Origin: a virus
DNA length: 35,234 bases
Reading direction: 5' to 3' (one strand)
IMG/VR virus record: IMGVR_UViG_3300024346_000244
Span: 1 to 35,234 of that record
Of this stretch, positions 22,686 to 29,330 are shown piece by piece. A program made the translations under genes and the position numbers. A model generated the notes under the pieces. The model did not search any database. It was not told the DNA's origin and was given only the letters and a program-made list of their open reading frames with translations. Each line of letters begins with the position of its first letter. The stretch's first letter is position 1.

Positions 22686-22950
22686 AATAGATCTTATTGT
22701 TATGTGCCTATGCTTTAGGCGCGGGCATGTTAATGCTAATAACGATTTCGGTAAATATATTCTGTAATCTTTACATTCGTAAAGCATTCTAATTGGTACC
22801 TATGTTGCCACCTAATGCGTAAAACATTCAATCCTATATATTTGGTTATTTCTATATATGTCAATAGATGTCGTGTTTGTCGTCAATATTTATAAGTTAT
22901 AAGGATTTGTTGGTGGGTCTATTTTAGCTGTCGTATTTCACGCGGCCTTT

Positions 22951-23171
22951 CGGAATATACAGTGGTTTTTAGGGATAAAAATGTGGGTTTTGAGGCTGTT
23001 ATTTTTACGAAAAAAACAGGTAAATTATTGTTTTTATTACATTTAGTTCTTGATTGTGATTCCTGTTGTCGCGGGTTCGATCCCCGTCGGCCACCCCACT
23101 TATACAAGCCTTTCAGTGTAAGCGTTCGCTAACATGTAGGCGTTTCGGAATATCTTATTCCGAATATACAG
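22951..23171. repeat. attP arm-type repeats
   Basis: GAATATACAG occurs at 22953-22962 and again at 23162-23171, about 100 nt left and 65 nt right of the tRNA-like core. The second copy partly overlaps a palindrome, CGGAATA (23146-23152) and TATTCCG (23156-23162), three bases apart. Paired repeats on both sides of the core are the usual layout of arm sites bound by lambda-type integrases. Confidence 0.5.
23052..23098 (+). other. attP: attP core: 3' part of a tRNA-His gene
   Basis: The 47 nt match the 3' part of a tRNA-His: anticodon loop with GTG (TTGTGAT), variable loop, T arm (GCGGG TTCGATC CCCGT), acceptor strand CGGCCAC, discriminator C and CCA. A C73 discriminator is specific to tRNA-His. 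There is no 5' half upstream, so this is not a working tRNA gene. It is the sequence a phage carries to rebuild the host tRNA gene on integration. The integrase gene is about 870 nt to the right. Confidence 0.85.
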
Positions 23172-23208
23172 CATGTAATTTTGTACAGCATTAACGTTTC
23201 AAGTTGAA

Positions 23209-23260
23209 AAATAACATATTCACAGCGCGGGACCTTCGGCCCGCGTGCTCAGCGTTATGC
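23209..23260 (-). other. attC-like site c
   Basis: On the minus strand GCATAAC contains the TAA stop of the 90-residue gene, and GTTATTT closes the site 52 nt later. The inner arms CGCGGG and CCCGCG pair, with one extrahelical base followed by a further CC/GG pair around a 3-nt loop. ATAAC/GTTAT of the outer boxes pair perfectly. It ends the array before attP. A plain hairpin terminator is less likely, because no T-run directly follows the stem. Confidence 0.5.
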
Positions 23261-23527
23261 GGATTTACGCTTTCTATAACGCAAGTCCAGCTCCTCAGTT
23301 TTAAATTCACATATAGCGCCGTTAGGGTGTTTAAGTTCATAGCACCATTCCCGACCTACAAAACCTCTTGGTATTGCCCGTAAAACCTCACATTTTGCAT
23401 TTAGCCAGTAATTAAGACTTGCAGGCATGTTCACATCAATTTTTGATATGACCCGAACGGTCTGACCGGCTTCAAACACAGGATTCTCTTTTGGATTAGC
23501 TAGAATCGCTTTTAAAACATCTTCCAT
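23255..23527 (-). CDS. Hypothetical cassette-like protein, 90 residues
   Basis: The gene sits between attC-like sites b and c. Its start lies 15 nt after the GTTATGC box and its TAA stop is inside the next box. The protein opens with a helix (EDVLKAILANP) and continues as a beta-rich, SH3/KOW-like domain (AGQTVRVISKIDVNM, CEVLRAIPRGFVGREWCYELKHPNG), ending basic (LRYRKRKSA). No family recognised. Its size and isolation fit an integron cassette product. The nature of its promoter is unknown; it may ride on the leftward early transcript. Confidence 0.6.
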   Translation of the reverse strand: MEDVLKAILANPKENPVFEAGQTVRVISKIDVNMPASLNYWLNAKCEVLRAIPRGFVGREWCYELKHPNGAICEFKTEELDLRYRKRKSA

Positions 23528-23542
23528 TCTTCAATACCCTAC

Positions 23543-23600
23543 GCATAACAATGCGTTGTAAATGATTCACTGGCGTTCACAGTTAAACGCGGGGTTAGTG
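23543..23600 (-). other. attC-like site b (best example)
   Basis: On the minus strand CACTAAC carries the TAA stop of the 92-residue gene, and GTTATGC, a common integron R' variant, closes the site after 58 nt. On the plus strand GCGTT-G-TAA pairs with TTAAACGC, an 8-bp arm with a single extrahelical G. Extrahelical bases at this place are the hallmark by which attC sites are read as folded single strands. Confidence 0.6.
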
Positions 23601-23873
23601 CGCTAAAGCGGCTTTCCCAGCCTTGATAGCCTCAACCGCCTCTGGGTCACCCTCGGTAATGTTCCAGCTTTCCAGTTCATTTGTAACTGCGCGCAGTGCT
23701 TCCTCTAATCTTGAGACGCGCTGCGATAGGTACATGATTCGGTCGCGGCCCATAGTGCATACCGCCTCGTGGTCGAGCTGGCCCCGCATCAGCATTCGTA
23801 CCTTGTGAGCCACGTCAATATCGCTGTACTGCGCGCCGCACATTGTTTCTTTTTTAACTTCGTCGCCTGTCAT
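23595..23873 (-). CDS. Hypothetical cassette-like coiled-coil protein, 92 residues
   Basis: I take the ATG at 23873, which has GGAG 9 nt upstream. The same frame runs on to 24353, but only as a shadow of the integrase gene. The product is largely helical: a charged N-terminus, then CTMGRDRIMYLSQRVSRLEEALRAVTN with heptad spacing, then EAVEAIKAGKAALAH. No family recognised. It lies between attC-like sites a and b, with its stop inside box b, downstream of the integrase. Confidence 0.55.
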   Translation of the reverse strand: MTGDEVKKETMCGAQYSDIDVAHKVRMLMRGQLDHEAVCTMGRDRIMYLSQRVSRLEEALRAVTNELESWNITEGDPEAVEAIKAGKAALAH

Positions 23874-23896
23874 AATCTTCTCCGTAGTTGGTCGCA

Positions 23897-23962
23897 CACT
23901 AACAACACGCAGCACCATCGCTGCGCTGGACGCCCGTGGCGCCGGTGTGCTCGGGGTTATTC
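23897..23962 (-). other. attC-like site a
   Basis: On the minus strand GAATAAC begins 3 nt after the integrase stop TGA, and GTTAGTG ends the site after 66 nt, 23 nt before the next ATG. AGCACC (plus strand) pairs with GG-T-GTGCT, leaving one extrahelical T, and TAAC/GTTA of the outer boxes pair. This is the only site of the five in which the stop codon is not inside the first box. Confidence 0.5.
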
Positions 23963-23965
23963 TCT

Positions 23966-25090
23966 TCACCGCGTCGCGGTGCCTTTGTTGAGTTTTAAAT
24001 TGTACAGATCGGCCATCCGCTTGGTTTTGTGCCCTAGGTCTTTGCCGTCTGTACCCGCTTTTTTCTTCATGTCGTGCAATGTTACGTCTGTGATGCCGGT
24101 GGCGGTTTTCACGTTGGTGAGTGCTTTTTGTAGTGCTGATTTGCTGATTCGGTCGCCGCGGGTGTTGCGTATGATGGGGCGCTCGCGTATCGGTTCGATC
24201 TTTCCTGCTGGATATAAGCTGATCGCGGTATCGATGGCGGTTTGCAATCGATCGCTTATTTCGATGAGCTCGCCTTTTGAGCCTTTGCTGCGGATGATGC
24301 GCAGGTATTCGATGCCATCTTCGATGATTATGTCTTCGAGGTTGAGTTTGCATACTTCGTTACGGCGCAGGCCGCACAGATAGGCGATTTCTATAAATCC
24401 AAAAAACCACGGGGTTGTGCTGTTAAGTGCGGCTTCTAGCATTTGTAGATACTGTTCGTCGGTGATGTATACCTGGCGAGCGGTCTCTTGGAATTTTATC
24501 AGGCCATCGGCTGGGTTTTGTTCCATGCCTGCGAGATATTGGCGCAGCCACTTGAAAAACGCTTGTAAGCAGCTTAGGTGGCGATTGGCGGTGGTTGGCT
24601 TGGCTTTGCCCTGCAGGATGGTACCGTTCGACTGTGTGACGGTTTGCGGTGTGTTCCAATAGTCCATGTAGCGACGTATGTGGGTTGGTTTGACGTTGGT
24701 GGGGGTCATGGCTCCGAATACATGCCGAATGCCGTTGTGTGTGGCCTTGCTGGCTGGGTTGTTTGGGTTAACGGCCACCTCGATGTAGCGGCGGTAGTCT
24801 TCTTGAGTGAGCCGGTTTAGGCTGATGAATTTGTCAGACACCATGAATTTGTTGAGCCAGTAGTTTACGTCTTTAGCCGGGCGTGCTTCGACGACGGCGC
24901 GGTCGTAGGCGTCCATAACGCTGCGGCGTACTTCTACCGGCTCTATGACGTTGCCGTTGTCGTCGCGTTGCAGTTTGATGAGCGTTTGGCATTTGCCGCC
25001 TTTTGGGCGATATTCGTAAGACGATTTGCCGCGATATACGCGCGGCGGTAGCCAGTTGTCTGCAGTGGTTTTTCTTTTTCTGGGTGTCAT
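23966..25090 (-). CDS. int: Phage tyrosine recombinase (integrase)
   Basis: A 374-residue integrase that would recombine the tRNA-His attP core with the host attB. The N-terminal part has an arm-binding-like region (RGKSSYEYRPKGGKC), then a core-binding domain with SLNRLTQEDYRRYIEVAV and NRHLSCLQAFFKWLRQY. The catalytic residues visible are R242 (CGLRRNEV), K269/K272 (RSKGSKGE), H339 with K342 (HDMKKK, where most families have HxxR), H354 (LGHKTKRM) and Y363 (MADLYNL). HxxK is common in integrases accompanied by DUF4224 proteins, as here. It lies between attC-like sites e and a. Confidence 0.9.
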   Translation of the reverse strand: MTPRKRKTTADNWLPPRVYRGKSSYEYRPKGGKCQTLIKLQRDDNGNVIEPVEVRRSVMDAYDRAVVEARPAKDVNYWLNKFMVSDKFISLNRLTQEDYRRYIEVAVNPNNPASKATHNGIRHVFGAMTPTNVKPTHIRRYMDYWNTPQTVTQSNGTILQGKAKPTTANRHLSCLQAFFKWLRQYLAGMEQNPADGLIKFQETARQVYITDEQYLQMLEAALNSTTPWFFGFIEIAYLCGLRRNEVCKLNLEDIIIEDGIEYLRIIRSKGSKGELIEISDRLQTAIDTAISLYPAGKIEPIRERPIIRNTRGDRISKSALQKALTNVKTATGITDVTLHDMKKKAGTDGKDLGHKTKRMADLYNLKLNKGTATR

Positions 25091-25099
25091 TGTTTTGCC

Positions 25100-25330
25100 C
25101 TAAGCGAGGTTGAAGCCTTCGTCATCTTGCAGTTCTGATAATTGATCAGCAAGTTTTGCTGATTCGATACCTACCATTGAATCGATTAGGCTGCATGGCA
25201 CTAGCGGTGATCCGTCGGAGGCAGGAATGAATGCAATATGCATGTTATTGAGCACAGCAATGCGGGCGGCTTTTTGTCGCTTGCCGGTGAGCGCTGTCAT
25301 GTCTGCGTCTGTTAGAAAATAACTGGCCAT
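25100..25330 (-). CDS. DUF4224-family protein, integrase partner
   Basis: A 76-residue protein. Start chosen at 25330 (AGG in AGGTAACGAT), 8 nt after the stop of the upstream gene. YFLTDADMTALTGKRQKAARIAVLNNMHIAFIPASDGSPLVP matches the DUF4224 pattern (FLT..El..LTG...ka.Qi..L....I.F....G.P.V). Such genes sit directly before phage integrases and are thought to be excisionase-like or regulatory, without firm proof. It ends 9 nt before the integrase start. Confidence 0.75.
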   Translation of the reverse strand: MASYFLTDADMTALTGKRQKAARIAVLNNMHIAFIPASDGSPLVPCSLIDSMVGIESAKLADQLSELQDDEGFNLA

Positions 25331-25338
25331 ATCGTTAC

Positions 25339-25851
25339 CTAAGCTGCTTCTAGCTCTTCTTGCAGGTGTCTTATTAGCGTGGCATTGGCGGTATGATCGC
25401 GGTCCCACGGTTTGTGTAGTTCGAATAATTTAATGATATCGCGCTGGGTTTTTTCGAGATCGACGGTATGGTCCGGCACTAAGAAGAACCCGCTGCTGCA
25501 TACTTGATTTAGGTTTTGTTTATCGACAAAGCTCCAATGCGTGTCATCGATGATTTTATTTATCTCGGTGCGCGTGAGTGGTGCTTTTATTGCATCGATT
25601 AGCGTTTTTGTACCTTGCTCAAAGCCGGTATCGATAAAAACTAATATCATAATTGCCCACGTATTTTTACGATCCAGTATCTCGTTGGCTTGGGCAATGC
25701 TGATGTGATGCTTTGGGTTTCCGACTTCGGAGCCGAGCGAACCCATCATTGTGCCGTGCATGTAAAACGTGGTGCGTCTTACGTCATTTCGGTGACGTTG
25801 CGCGTTGCGGGCGGCGCAGGCATTTCGCGATTTTTTTTTGACTTTTTTCAT
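25339..25851 (-). CDS. Hypothetical protein, 170 residues
   Basis: The first gene after attC-like site e (25 nt from its GTTATTG box). The N-terminus is very basic (KKVKKKSRNACAARNAQRHRNDVRR). It is followed by a compact alpha/beta region (AIMILVFIDTGFEQGTKTLIDAIKAPLTRTEINKIIDDTHWSFV) and a helical C-terminus with DHTANATLIRHLQEELEAA. No family recognised. It is joined tightly to the DUF4224 and integrase genes. It could be a DNA-binding accessory factor because of its basic start, but nothing specific supports that. Confidence 0.6.
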   Translation of the reverse strand: MKKVKKKSRNACAARNAQRHRNDVRRTTFYMHGTMMGSLGSEVGNPKHHISIAQANEILDRKNTWAIMILVFIDTGFEQGTKTLIDAIKAPLTRTEINKIIDDTHWSFVDKQNLNQVCSSGFFLVPDHTVDLEKTQRDIIKLFELHKPWDRDHTANATLIRHLQEELEAA

Positions 25852-25876
25852 ATCTAAATCTCGGTTTAATTTAATT

Positions 25877-25934
25877 CAATAACACCTCGTTACGCGTCGA
25901 TCTCGTACCTCGACGCGCGAACTCTTTGTTATAG
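25877..25934 (-). other. attC-like site e
   Basis: On the minus strand CTATAAC includes the TAA stop of the ASCH gene, and GTTATTG closes the site after 58 nt. The outer ATAACA/TGTTAT boxes pair perfectly. Inside, GTT/AAC pairs are followed by an A versus CG internal loop and then an 8-bp stem, CGCGTCGA with TCGACGCG. This box-spacer-arm arrangement is that of short attC sites. Confidence 0.55.
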
Positions 25935-26276
25935 GTACTCAAATTCGATCCTGTTGACTACGCTCATTGGGTTTGTGTCACCTGTCTTGTCATGGCTGAT
26001 GAGAAAACCAACAAACTGATCCGGTGTCATTTCTGGAAAACCCTCACGAATACAGTCAGCTTGCGTTATGTCGCAAAGACACTCATCTCGCACAGAAATG
26101 ACTCTGATCAATCCGAGTTTTTTTATTTTTTCACCTTTCTTTAAGCCCATCGCTTTTTCGACGCCGCAGATAACATCGCCGGGCTTGAGAAACGACCAGC
26201 CAAATCGCCGTGTTACTGTTTTAGTCTTTTCTTTAAACTGATTCGTAGTTAGAGCAAAACTCATATTTCTCGGCAT
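25929..26276 (-). CDS. ASCH-domain protein
   Basis: A 115-residue protein of the ASCH fold, a PUA-like beta-barrel that binds RNA or modified bases. The typical features are all there: SFALTTNQFKEKTKTVTRRFGW, LKPGDVICGVEKAMGLKKGEKIKKLG, IRVISVRDECL, ITQADCIREGFPEMTPDQFVGFL. In phages these proteins often lie near DNA methyltransferase genes, as here, which suggests recognition of modified DNA or RNA. The gene forms a single cassette-like unit between attC-like sites d and e; its ATG is 8 nt after the GTTATAG box. Confidence 0.75.
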   Translation of the reverse strand: MPRNMSFALTTNQFKEKTKTVTRRFGWSFLKPGDVICGVEKAMGLKKGEKIKKLGLIRVISVRDECLCDITQADCIREGFPEMTPDQFVGFLISHDKTGDTNPMSVVNRIEFEYL

Positions 26277-26284
26277 ATTCGTAC

Positions 26285-26344
26285 CTATAACAATTCACTG
26301 TTGTCTTATTTCGCTCCGCTCAAAAGCAAAGCTCCGGGTTATCC
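26285..26344 (-). other. attC-like site d
   Basis: On the minus strand GGATAAC contains the TAA stop of the upstream gene, and GTTATAG closes the site after 60 nt, 8 nt before the ASCH start. The inner arms TTT-C-GCT and AGCAAA (plus strand) pair with one extrahelical base, but the spacers on the two sides are unequal (about 17 and 9 nt). This is the weakest fold of the five. Confidence 0.4.
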
Positions 26345-26569
26345 CTTGTAATCTATTAGGCTGCGACCATGATCTGGACAACTGCATGTTTCTTTTTTAC
26401 CGCCTTCCCAGCACTGTAGCGGGCGTGGCTCTGTATCTTCTGCGCCAATGTCACCGCTTAAAATATCGGTGGCGCTTTGGATCGCTTGGTATGCCCAGAT
26501 AAACGGGGATGCGATTAGTGCAACAATTGCGATGATAATTACGGTTATTAGTACGGTTGTCGGGCTCAT
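26339..26569 (-). CDS. Small single-pass membrane protein
   Basis: A 76-residue protein. Residues 5-30 (TVLITVIIIAIVALIASPFIWAYQAI) form one transmembrane helix; the rest is soluble and has three cysteines and a histidine (QCWEGGKKETCSCPDHG), a possible metal site. It starts by ATGA overlap with the methyltransferase stop, so it is co-translated with it. Function unknown. Its stop lies in attC-like site d. Confidence 0.6.
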   Translation of the reverse strand: MSPTTVLITVIIIAIVALIASPFIWAYQAIQSATDILSGDIGAEDTEPRPLQCWEGGKKETCSCPDHGRSLIDYKG

Positions 26570-28125
26570 GCTGCTCTCCGGTTTTTCTGTTGTTGTTTTG
26601 TATTGGCTTTGGCGATGGCGGCTATTAAGCCTGGTGGCACTGAATTGCCTACCATTCGCACTTGAGCGGTTTTTGTGAGTGGTTTACCGTCGGCGGTGCG
26701 GTCGTGGATGTATCCGTCTGGAAAGCCTTGGGCTTTATATAATTCGTGCGGGGCCAGCATGCGCATGCCTATGTCGGTAATTTGATAGGTTTCGCCATTA
26801 ATTTTTACTAGCACTAAACCAAAGCGGTCGTTGGTGGTGATGGTGTGCAGTGGTTGGTTGATGTCGCAGCCGTCTTTGTCGTTGCCGTAATATTTAATTA
26901 GAAATGCAGATACTAGGGCGTGATGATCTGTTGTTGTTATCGTGTCGAGTGGTGCGCGCATGTCGATACCTGCGCCTGTGTAATTTCCACCGTAGTGCTT
27001 AACTAGGAAAGCGGTTACCAGTGCAAAATGCCCGCCTTTAACGCCTGCGCATATTGTGCGCAGTGGTTCATCTAGGCGCATGTTGCGTTGGTTGCTGGCG
27101 TTGGCGTGTTCGGTGATGAATGGCGCCATTGTGGCAACGACTAATGCTGACTTTCCGTTGCCTTGGGTCATGATGGTGCCTAGCGGTTCTGCAACGCTAT
27201 TGCCGCCGCCTGTGCCGAATTGACGATCTATGAATGCGTATTTATTTTTTTCTAAAATAAAAGGATCGTTCGATTCTAATACAAATTTACGCAGGCCTTT
27301 GGCGATGCGTGCCATGGTATTTTCTGCCAATGGCTTTGGGCGATTAAATATAGAGCGGCATGGTATGGACCAGTCGATACAGTCGGCTGCGGTTTTGTAA
27401 GGCAATAAGCCTTTGCTGTGAGTGGGTTCTGGCCATTGCACTTGTTGTCCGTCGCAGCGGGCGACCATAAAAAAGCGTTTACGGGTGGTGGGTATTCCGA
27501 AGTCGCAGGCGCGCAATTCTTTGGAATCGACGTTGTAGCCAAGGCCGGTAAATACTGGCGATATATCGAAGCCTAACGGCATGAATTCGCGCAATTCTTT
27601 TACCGCTGGGTGTGTTTTTTTAATGCCGGTGGTAAGCATTAATATAAATGCCTCGAAGGTTTCACCAGCGCGTTCTTTGATCGGTTGGCCTTCGGTGTTG
27701 AGCGGGCCCCATGTTTTAAATTCTTCGACGTTTTCTAAACTAATTTTTTCGGGGCGTTTGAGTATTGCCCATTTAATGACGATCCAAGCGAGGCCGCGAA
27801 TTTCCTTCTTTTTGGGTTTTCCGCCACGGGCTTTGCTGTGGTGTGTGCAGTCGGGCGAAAAATGCGCCCATTCGACGGGCAGGCCGTGAGTGGCTTTTAG
27901 TGGGTCTACGTCCCATACCGATTCACAATAATGCTGTGTGTCTGGGTGGTTCACCTGGTGCATTGAAATCGCTTCGGCATTGTGATTGATTGCGATATCA
28001 ACCGGACGTTTGAATGCCATTTCTAGCCCCATTGATGCACCGCCGCCGCCAGCGAAATTATCGACGATTAGGGCGTTGGGTAGGTGTAGGCCCATCTGGC
28101 CTTGGGTGGCGTTGTAGATGTGCAT
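26566..28125 (-). CDS. C5-cytosine DNA methyltransferase with repeat-containing recognition region
   Basis: A 519-residue enzyme that would transfer methyl from SAM to cytosine C5. Motif I is VDNFAGGGGAS (21-31), motif IV SPDCTHHS (90-97, Cys93 nucleophile; SPDC replaces the usual PPC), motif VI ENV (131-133), motif VIII TTRKRFFMV (213-221), motif X VGNSVPP (492-498). Between VIII and X, residues about 298-438 contain four tandem repeats of some 33-37 residues, each ending in a 'EPLxTI...LV'-like pattern. This probably protects phage DNA from host restriction. No partner endonuclease is visible. Its start codon touches the kinase stop. Confidence 0.88.
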   Translation of the reverse strand: MHIYNATQGQMGLHLPNALIVDNFAGGGGASMGLEMAFKRPVDIAINHNAEAISMHQVNHPDTQHYCESVWDVDPLKATHGLPVEWAHFSPDCTHHSKARGGKPKKKEIRGLAWIVIKWAILKRPEKISLENVEEFKTWGPLNTEGQPIKERAGETFEAFILMLTTGIKKTHPAVKELREFMPLGFDISPVFTGLGYNVDSKELRACDFGIPTTRKRFFMVARCDGQQVQWPEPTHSKGLLPYKTAADCIDWSIPCRSIFNRPKPLAENTMARIAKGLRKFVLESNDPFILEKNKYAFIDRQFGTGGGNSVAEPLGTIMTQGNGKSALVVATMAPFITEHANASNQRNMRLDEPLRTICAGVKGGHFALVTAFLVKHYGGNYTGAGIDMRAPLDTITTTDHHALVSAFLIKYYGNDKDGCDINQPLHTITTNDRFGLVLVKINGETYQITDIGMRMLAPHELYKAQGFPDGYIHDRTADGKPLTKTAQVRMVGNSVPPGLIAAIAKANTKQQQKNRRAA

Positions 28126-28646
28126 TAGATGGCCATCCCGTTTTTTTTATTCGGCGTTGCGATGGTGAGCATCATTCGATCAAGTTCAGCGTATAGCTGC
28201 TCAAGAGTGCCGTTATTGCTTATTACGATGTCGGCATCTTCTTTTGTGACTGTGCAGCTGTCTTCACTTTCTGCGGGCAGGCGGTTGCTGGCGTCGATCC
28301 AAATGGATAGATCAAAGAGGCCGGCGGCCTTGGTTGCATCAAACTCTTTTTTACTTCGAATCCCACAATAAATATCGTGATCTTGAAAAATTATTTCGCT
28401 TAATACGGCTGGGTTGTGGTGGCAATAATTACTAATTAATGCATACCAGATTTTGCGATGATTCCCGCGGTCGTTAAAGCATTCTTCAATCGTTTTGTAA
28501 CCGTGGATATCTTTTAGCGCTGGGTAGATGATTGCTTCGCAGGCAGCCTCTGAGCTGCTTTTGAATGTTAGCCCGTACTTGTCGCGTAGGTATTCGCAGG
28601 CGGTGTCTTTTCCGTGACGGGCGTGGCCCATTATCATTAATTTCAT
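28125..28646 (-). CDS. P-loop kinase, dNMP kinase-like
   Basis: A 173-residue protein opening with KLMIMGHARHGKDTACEYL, a P-loop (residues 7-15) of the form GxxxxGKDT seen in phage deoxynucleoside monophosphate kinases. The middle carries SNYCHHNPAVLSEIIFQ, then YCGIRSKKEFDATK (a typical 'GiR...E'), then LSIWIDASNR, DADIVISNNGTLEQLY, as in the dephospho-CoA kinase/dNMP kinase group. Likely role: raising dNTP precursors, or handling modified nucleotides, before replication. Its start overlaps the stop of a 26-residue ORF. Confidence 0.7.
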   Translation of the reverse strand: MKLMIMGHARHGKDTACEYLRDKYGLTFKSSSEAACEAIIYPALKDIHGYKTIEECFNDRGNHRKIWYALISNYCHHNPAVLSEIIFQDHDIYCGIRSKKEFDATKAAGLFDLSIWIDASNRLPAESEDSCTVTKEDADIVISNNGTLEQLYAELDRMMLTIATPNKKNGMAI

Positions 28647-28723
28647 GCTGTCACCACTGCAATTAGGGTTACGGTTAATAAAAATCCGATGGTGGCTAGG
28701 CCGTGTGTGGTGAAGTGTTTCAT
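28643..28723 (-). CDS. 26-residue membrane micro-protein
   Basis: Starts by ATGA overlap with the upstream gene's stop and ends by ATGA overlap with the kinase gene. MKHFTTHGLATIGF is followed by LLTVTLIAVVTA, a hydrophobic tail long enough for a membrane helix. The two-sided coupling in a tightly packed operon is the main evidence that it is translated. Confidence 0.5.
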   Translation of the reverse strand: MKHFTTHGLATIGFLLTVTLIAVVTA

Positions 28724-29103
28724 GCTGCTTTGCCTATTTTCTTTTTCGCGAGTTCGGCGAGTGCTGCTTTTTCAGCGGCTTTTTTCTCGCGGTAGCGTTG
28801 GCGGGCTTTTGCATTTTTGGTGCGCTGGGCGTTGGCGCGATTGCAAAGCTCGGTTTGGGTGAGGGGTTTGGTTTCGTGAATCGTTGAGTTGGTTTTGCGC
28901 CAGCCGGCGGTTTTTTTGGCTTTTTCGCGGGCTGCGGCTTTTTTGCGGGCGTCGTCGCTGTTGACGATATTTTCACTGGCGTAGGCGTCTGGGCCGTAGT
29001 CCAGCACGTTTACCTTGCCGCCTTTTGCTAAATAGGCAGCTACGTCGGCGGCGATTGATTCGGCTTTGGCTTGGTGCTTTGAGCTTGGGTTATGTGCTGG
29101 CAT
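28720..29103 (-). CDS. Basic hypothetical protein
   Basis: A 127-residue protein. The N-terminus (AESIAADVAAYLAKGGKVNVLDYGPDAYASE) may form a small domain. The C-terminal half is very rich in Lys, Arg and Ala (NAQRTKNAKARQRYREKKAAEKAALAELAKKK), probably a long basic helix that binds nucleic acid. No family recognised with confidence; similar basic proteins in lambdoid left operons act as regulators. It ends by ATGA overlap with the micro-protein. Confidence 0.55.
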   Translation of the reverse strand: MPAHNPSSKHQAKAESIAADVAAYLAKGGKVNVLDYGPDAYASENIVNSDDARKKAAAREKAKKTAGWRKTNSTIHETKPLTQTELCNRANAQRTKNAKARQRYREKKAAEKAALAELAKKKIGKAA

Positions 29104-29112
29104 GACGTTCTC

Positions 29113-29313
29113 CTAGGCGATTTCGCCGGTTGTATCTGCAAATATGTAAATCGGGTTGGCAAATTCTTTGGCGGGTACGCCATGGCTAAAAACACCGATA
29201 AAATTACCGTCGATTAATTGTTTGCACTGCGATGTGACAGTTTCGTCTGGGGCCAGTTGGCGCGCTGCGAGGGTATTTAGTACCGGTGGTTTTGGCAGTA
29301 TGTGTGCGTTCAT
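29113..29313 (-). CDS. Hypothetical protein, 66 residues
   Basis: Start set at 29313, where AAGGA precedes the ATG; the longer frame to 29565 is a shadow of the zinc-finger gene. Contents: a proline-rich start (HILPKPPVLNT), then SQCKQLIDGNFIGVFSHGVPAKEFANPIYIFADT, a small alpha/beta pattern. No family recognised. It lies 9 nt before the next gene. Confidence 0.5.
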   Translation of the reverse strand: MNAHILPKPPVLNTLAARQLAPDETVTSQCKQLIDGNFIGVFSHGVPAKEFANPIYIFADTTGEIA

Positions 29314-29330
29314 GGCGTGTTCCTTAGCGG

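Larger units (their letters stand above)
22559..23208. other. Long non-coding region: hicBA promoter and attP
   Basis: About 650 nt without a gene. It is AT-rich and contains a palindrome (22664-22685) in the hicBA leader, a short leader hairpin near 22590-22605 (GGGC/GCCC), the tRNA-His-derived attP core (23052-23098), and the arm-type repeats around it. Minor ORFs here, such as the one over attP, are not supported. Confidence 0.6.
23209..26344 (-). mobile_element. Array of five attC-like sites with four gene units (CALIN-like), no integron integrase
   Basis: Reading leftward the order is: attC d (26344-26285), ASCH gene, attC e (25934-25877), orf170-DUF4224-phage integrase, attC a (23962-23897), 92-residue gene, attC b (23600-23543), 90-residue gene, attC c (23260-23209). 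In four of five the upstream gene's TAA stop lies inside the xxxTAAC box, and GTTAxxx lies 8-25 nt before the next ATG. Elsewhere in this operon genes overlap or nearly touch, so the gaps are specific. No IntI-type integrase is present. The units look like integron cassettes captured by a phage; this is an inference from structure. Confidence 0.55.

Noticed and set aside
23052-23098. tRNA gene
   Set aside because: Only the 3' part of tRNA-His is present; the acceptor, D arm and 5' anticodon strand are absent upstream. It is the attP core.
22919-23107. Leftward 62-residue ORF across attP
   Set aside because: It covers the tRNA-derived core and has no ribosome site; it is a chance frame.
23874-24353. 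N-terminal extension of the 92-residue gene to a 252-residue ORF
   Set aside because: The added part is rich in Arg, His and Gln and lies over the integrase gene in another frame, a shadow; the ATG at 23873 has a ribosome site.
26339-26569. Holin or spanin role for the small membrane protein
   Set aside because: It belongs to the early leftward operon beside the methyltransferase, far from the lysis genes, and has a single membrane helix with a cysteine-rich tail.
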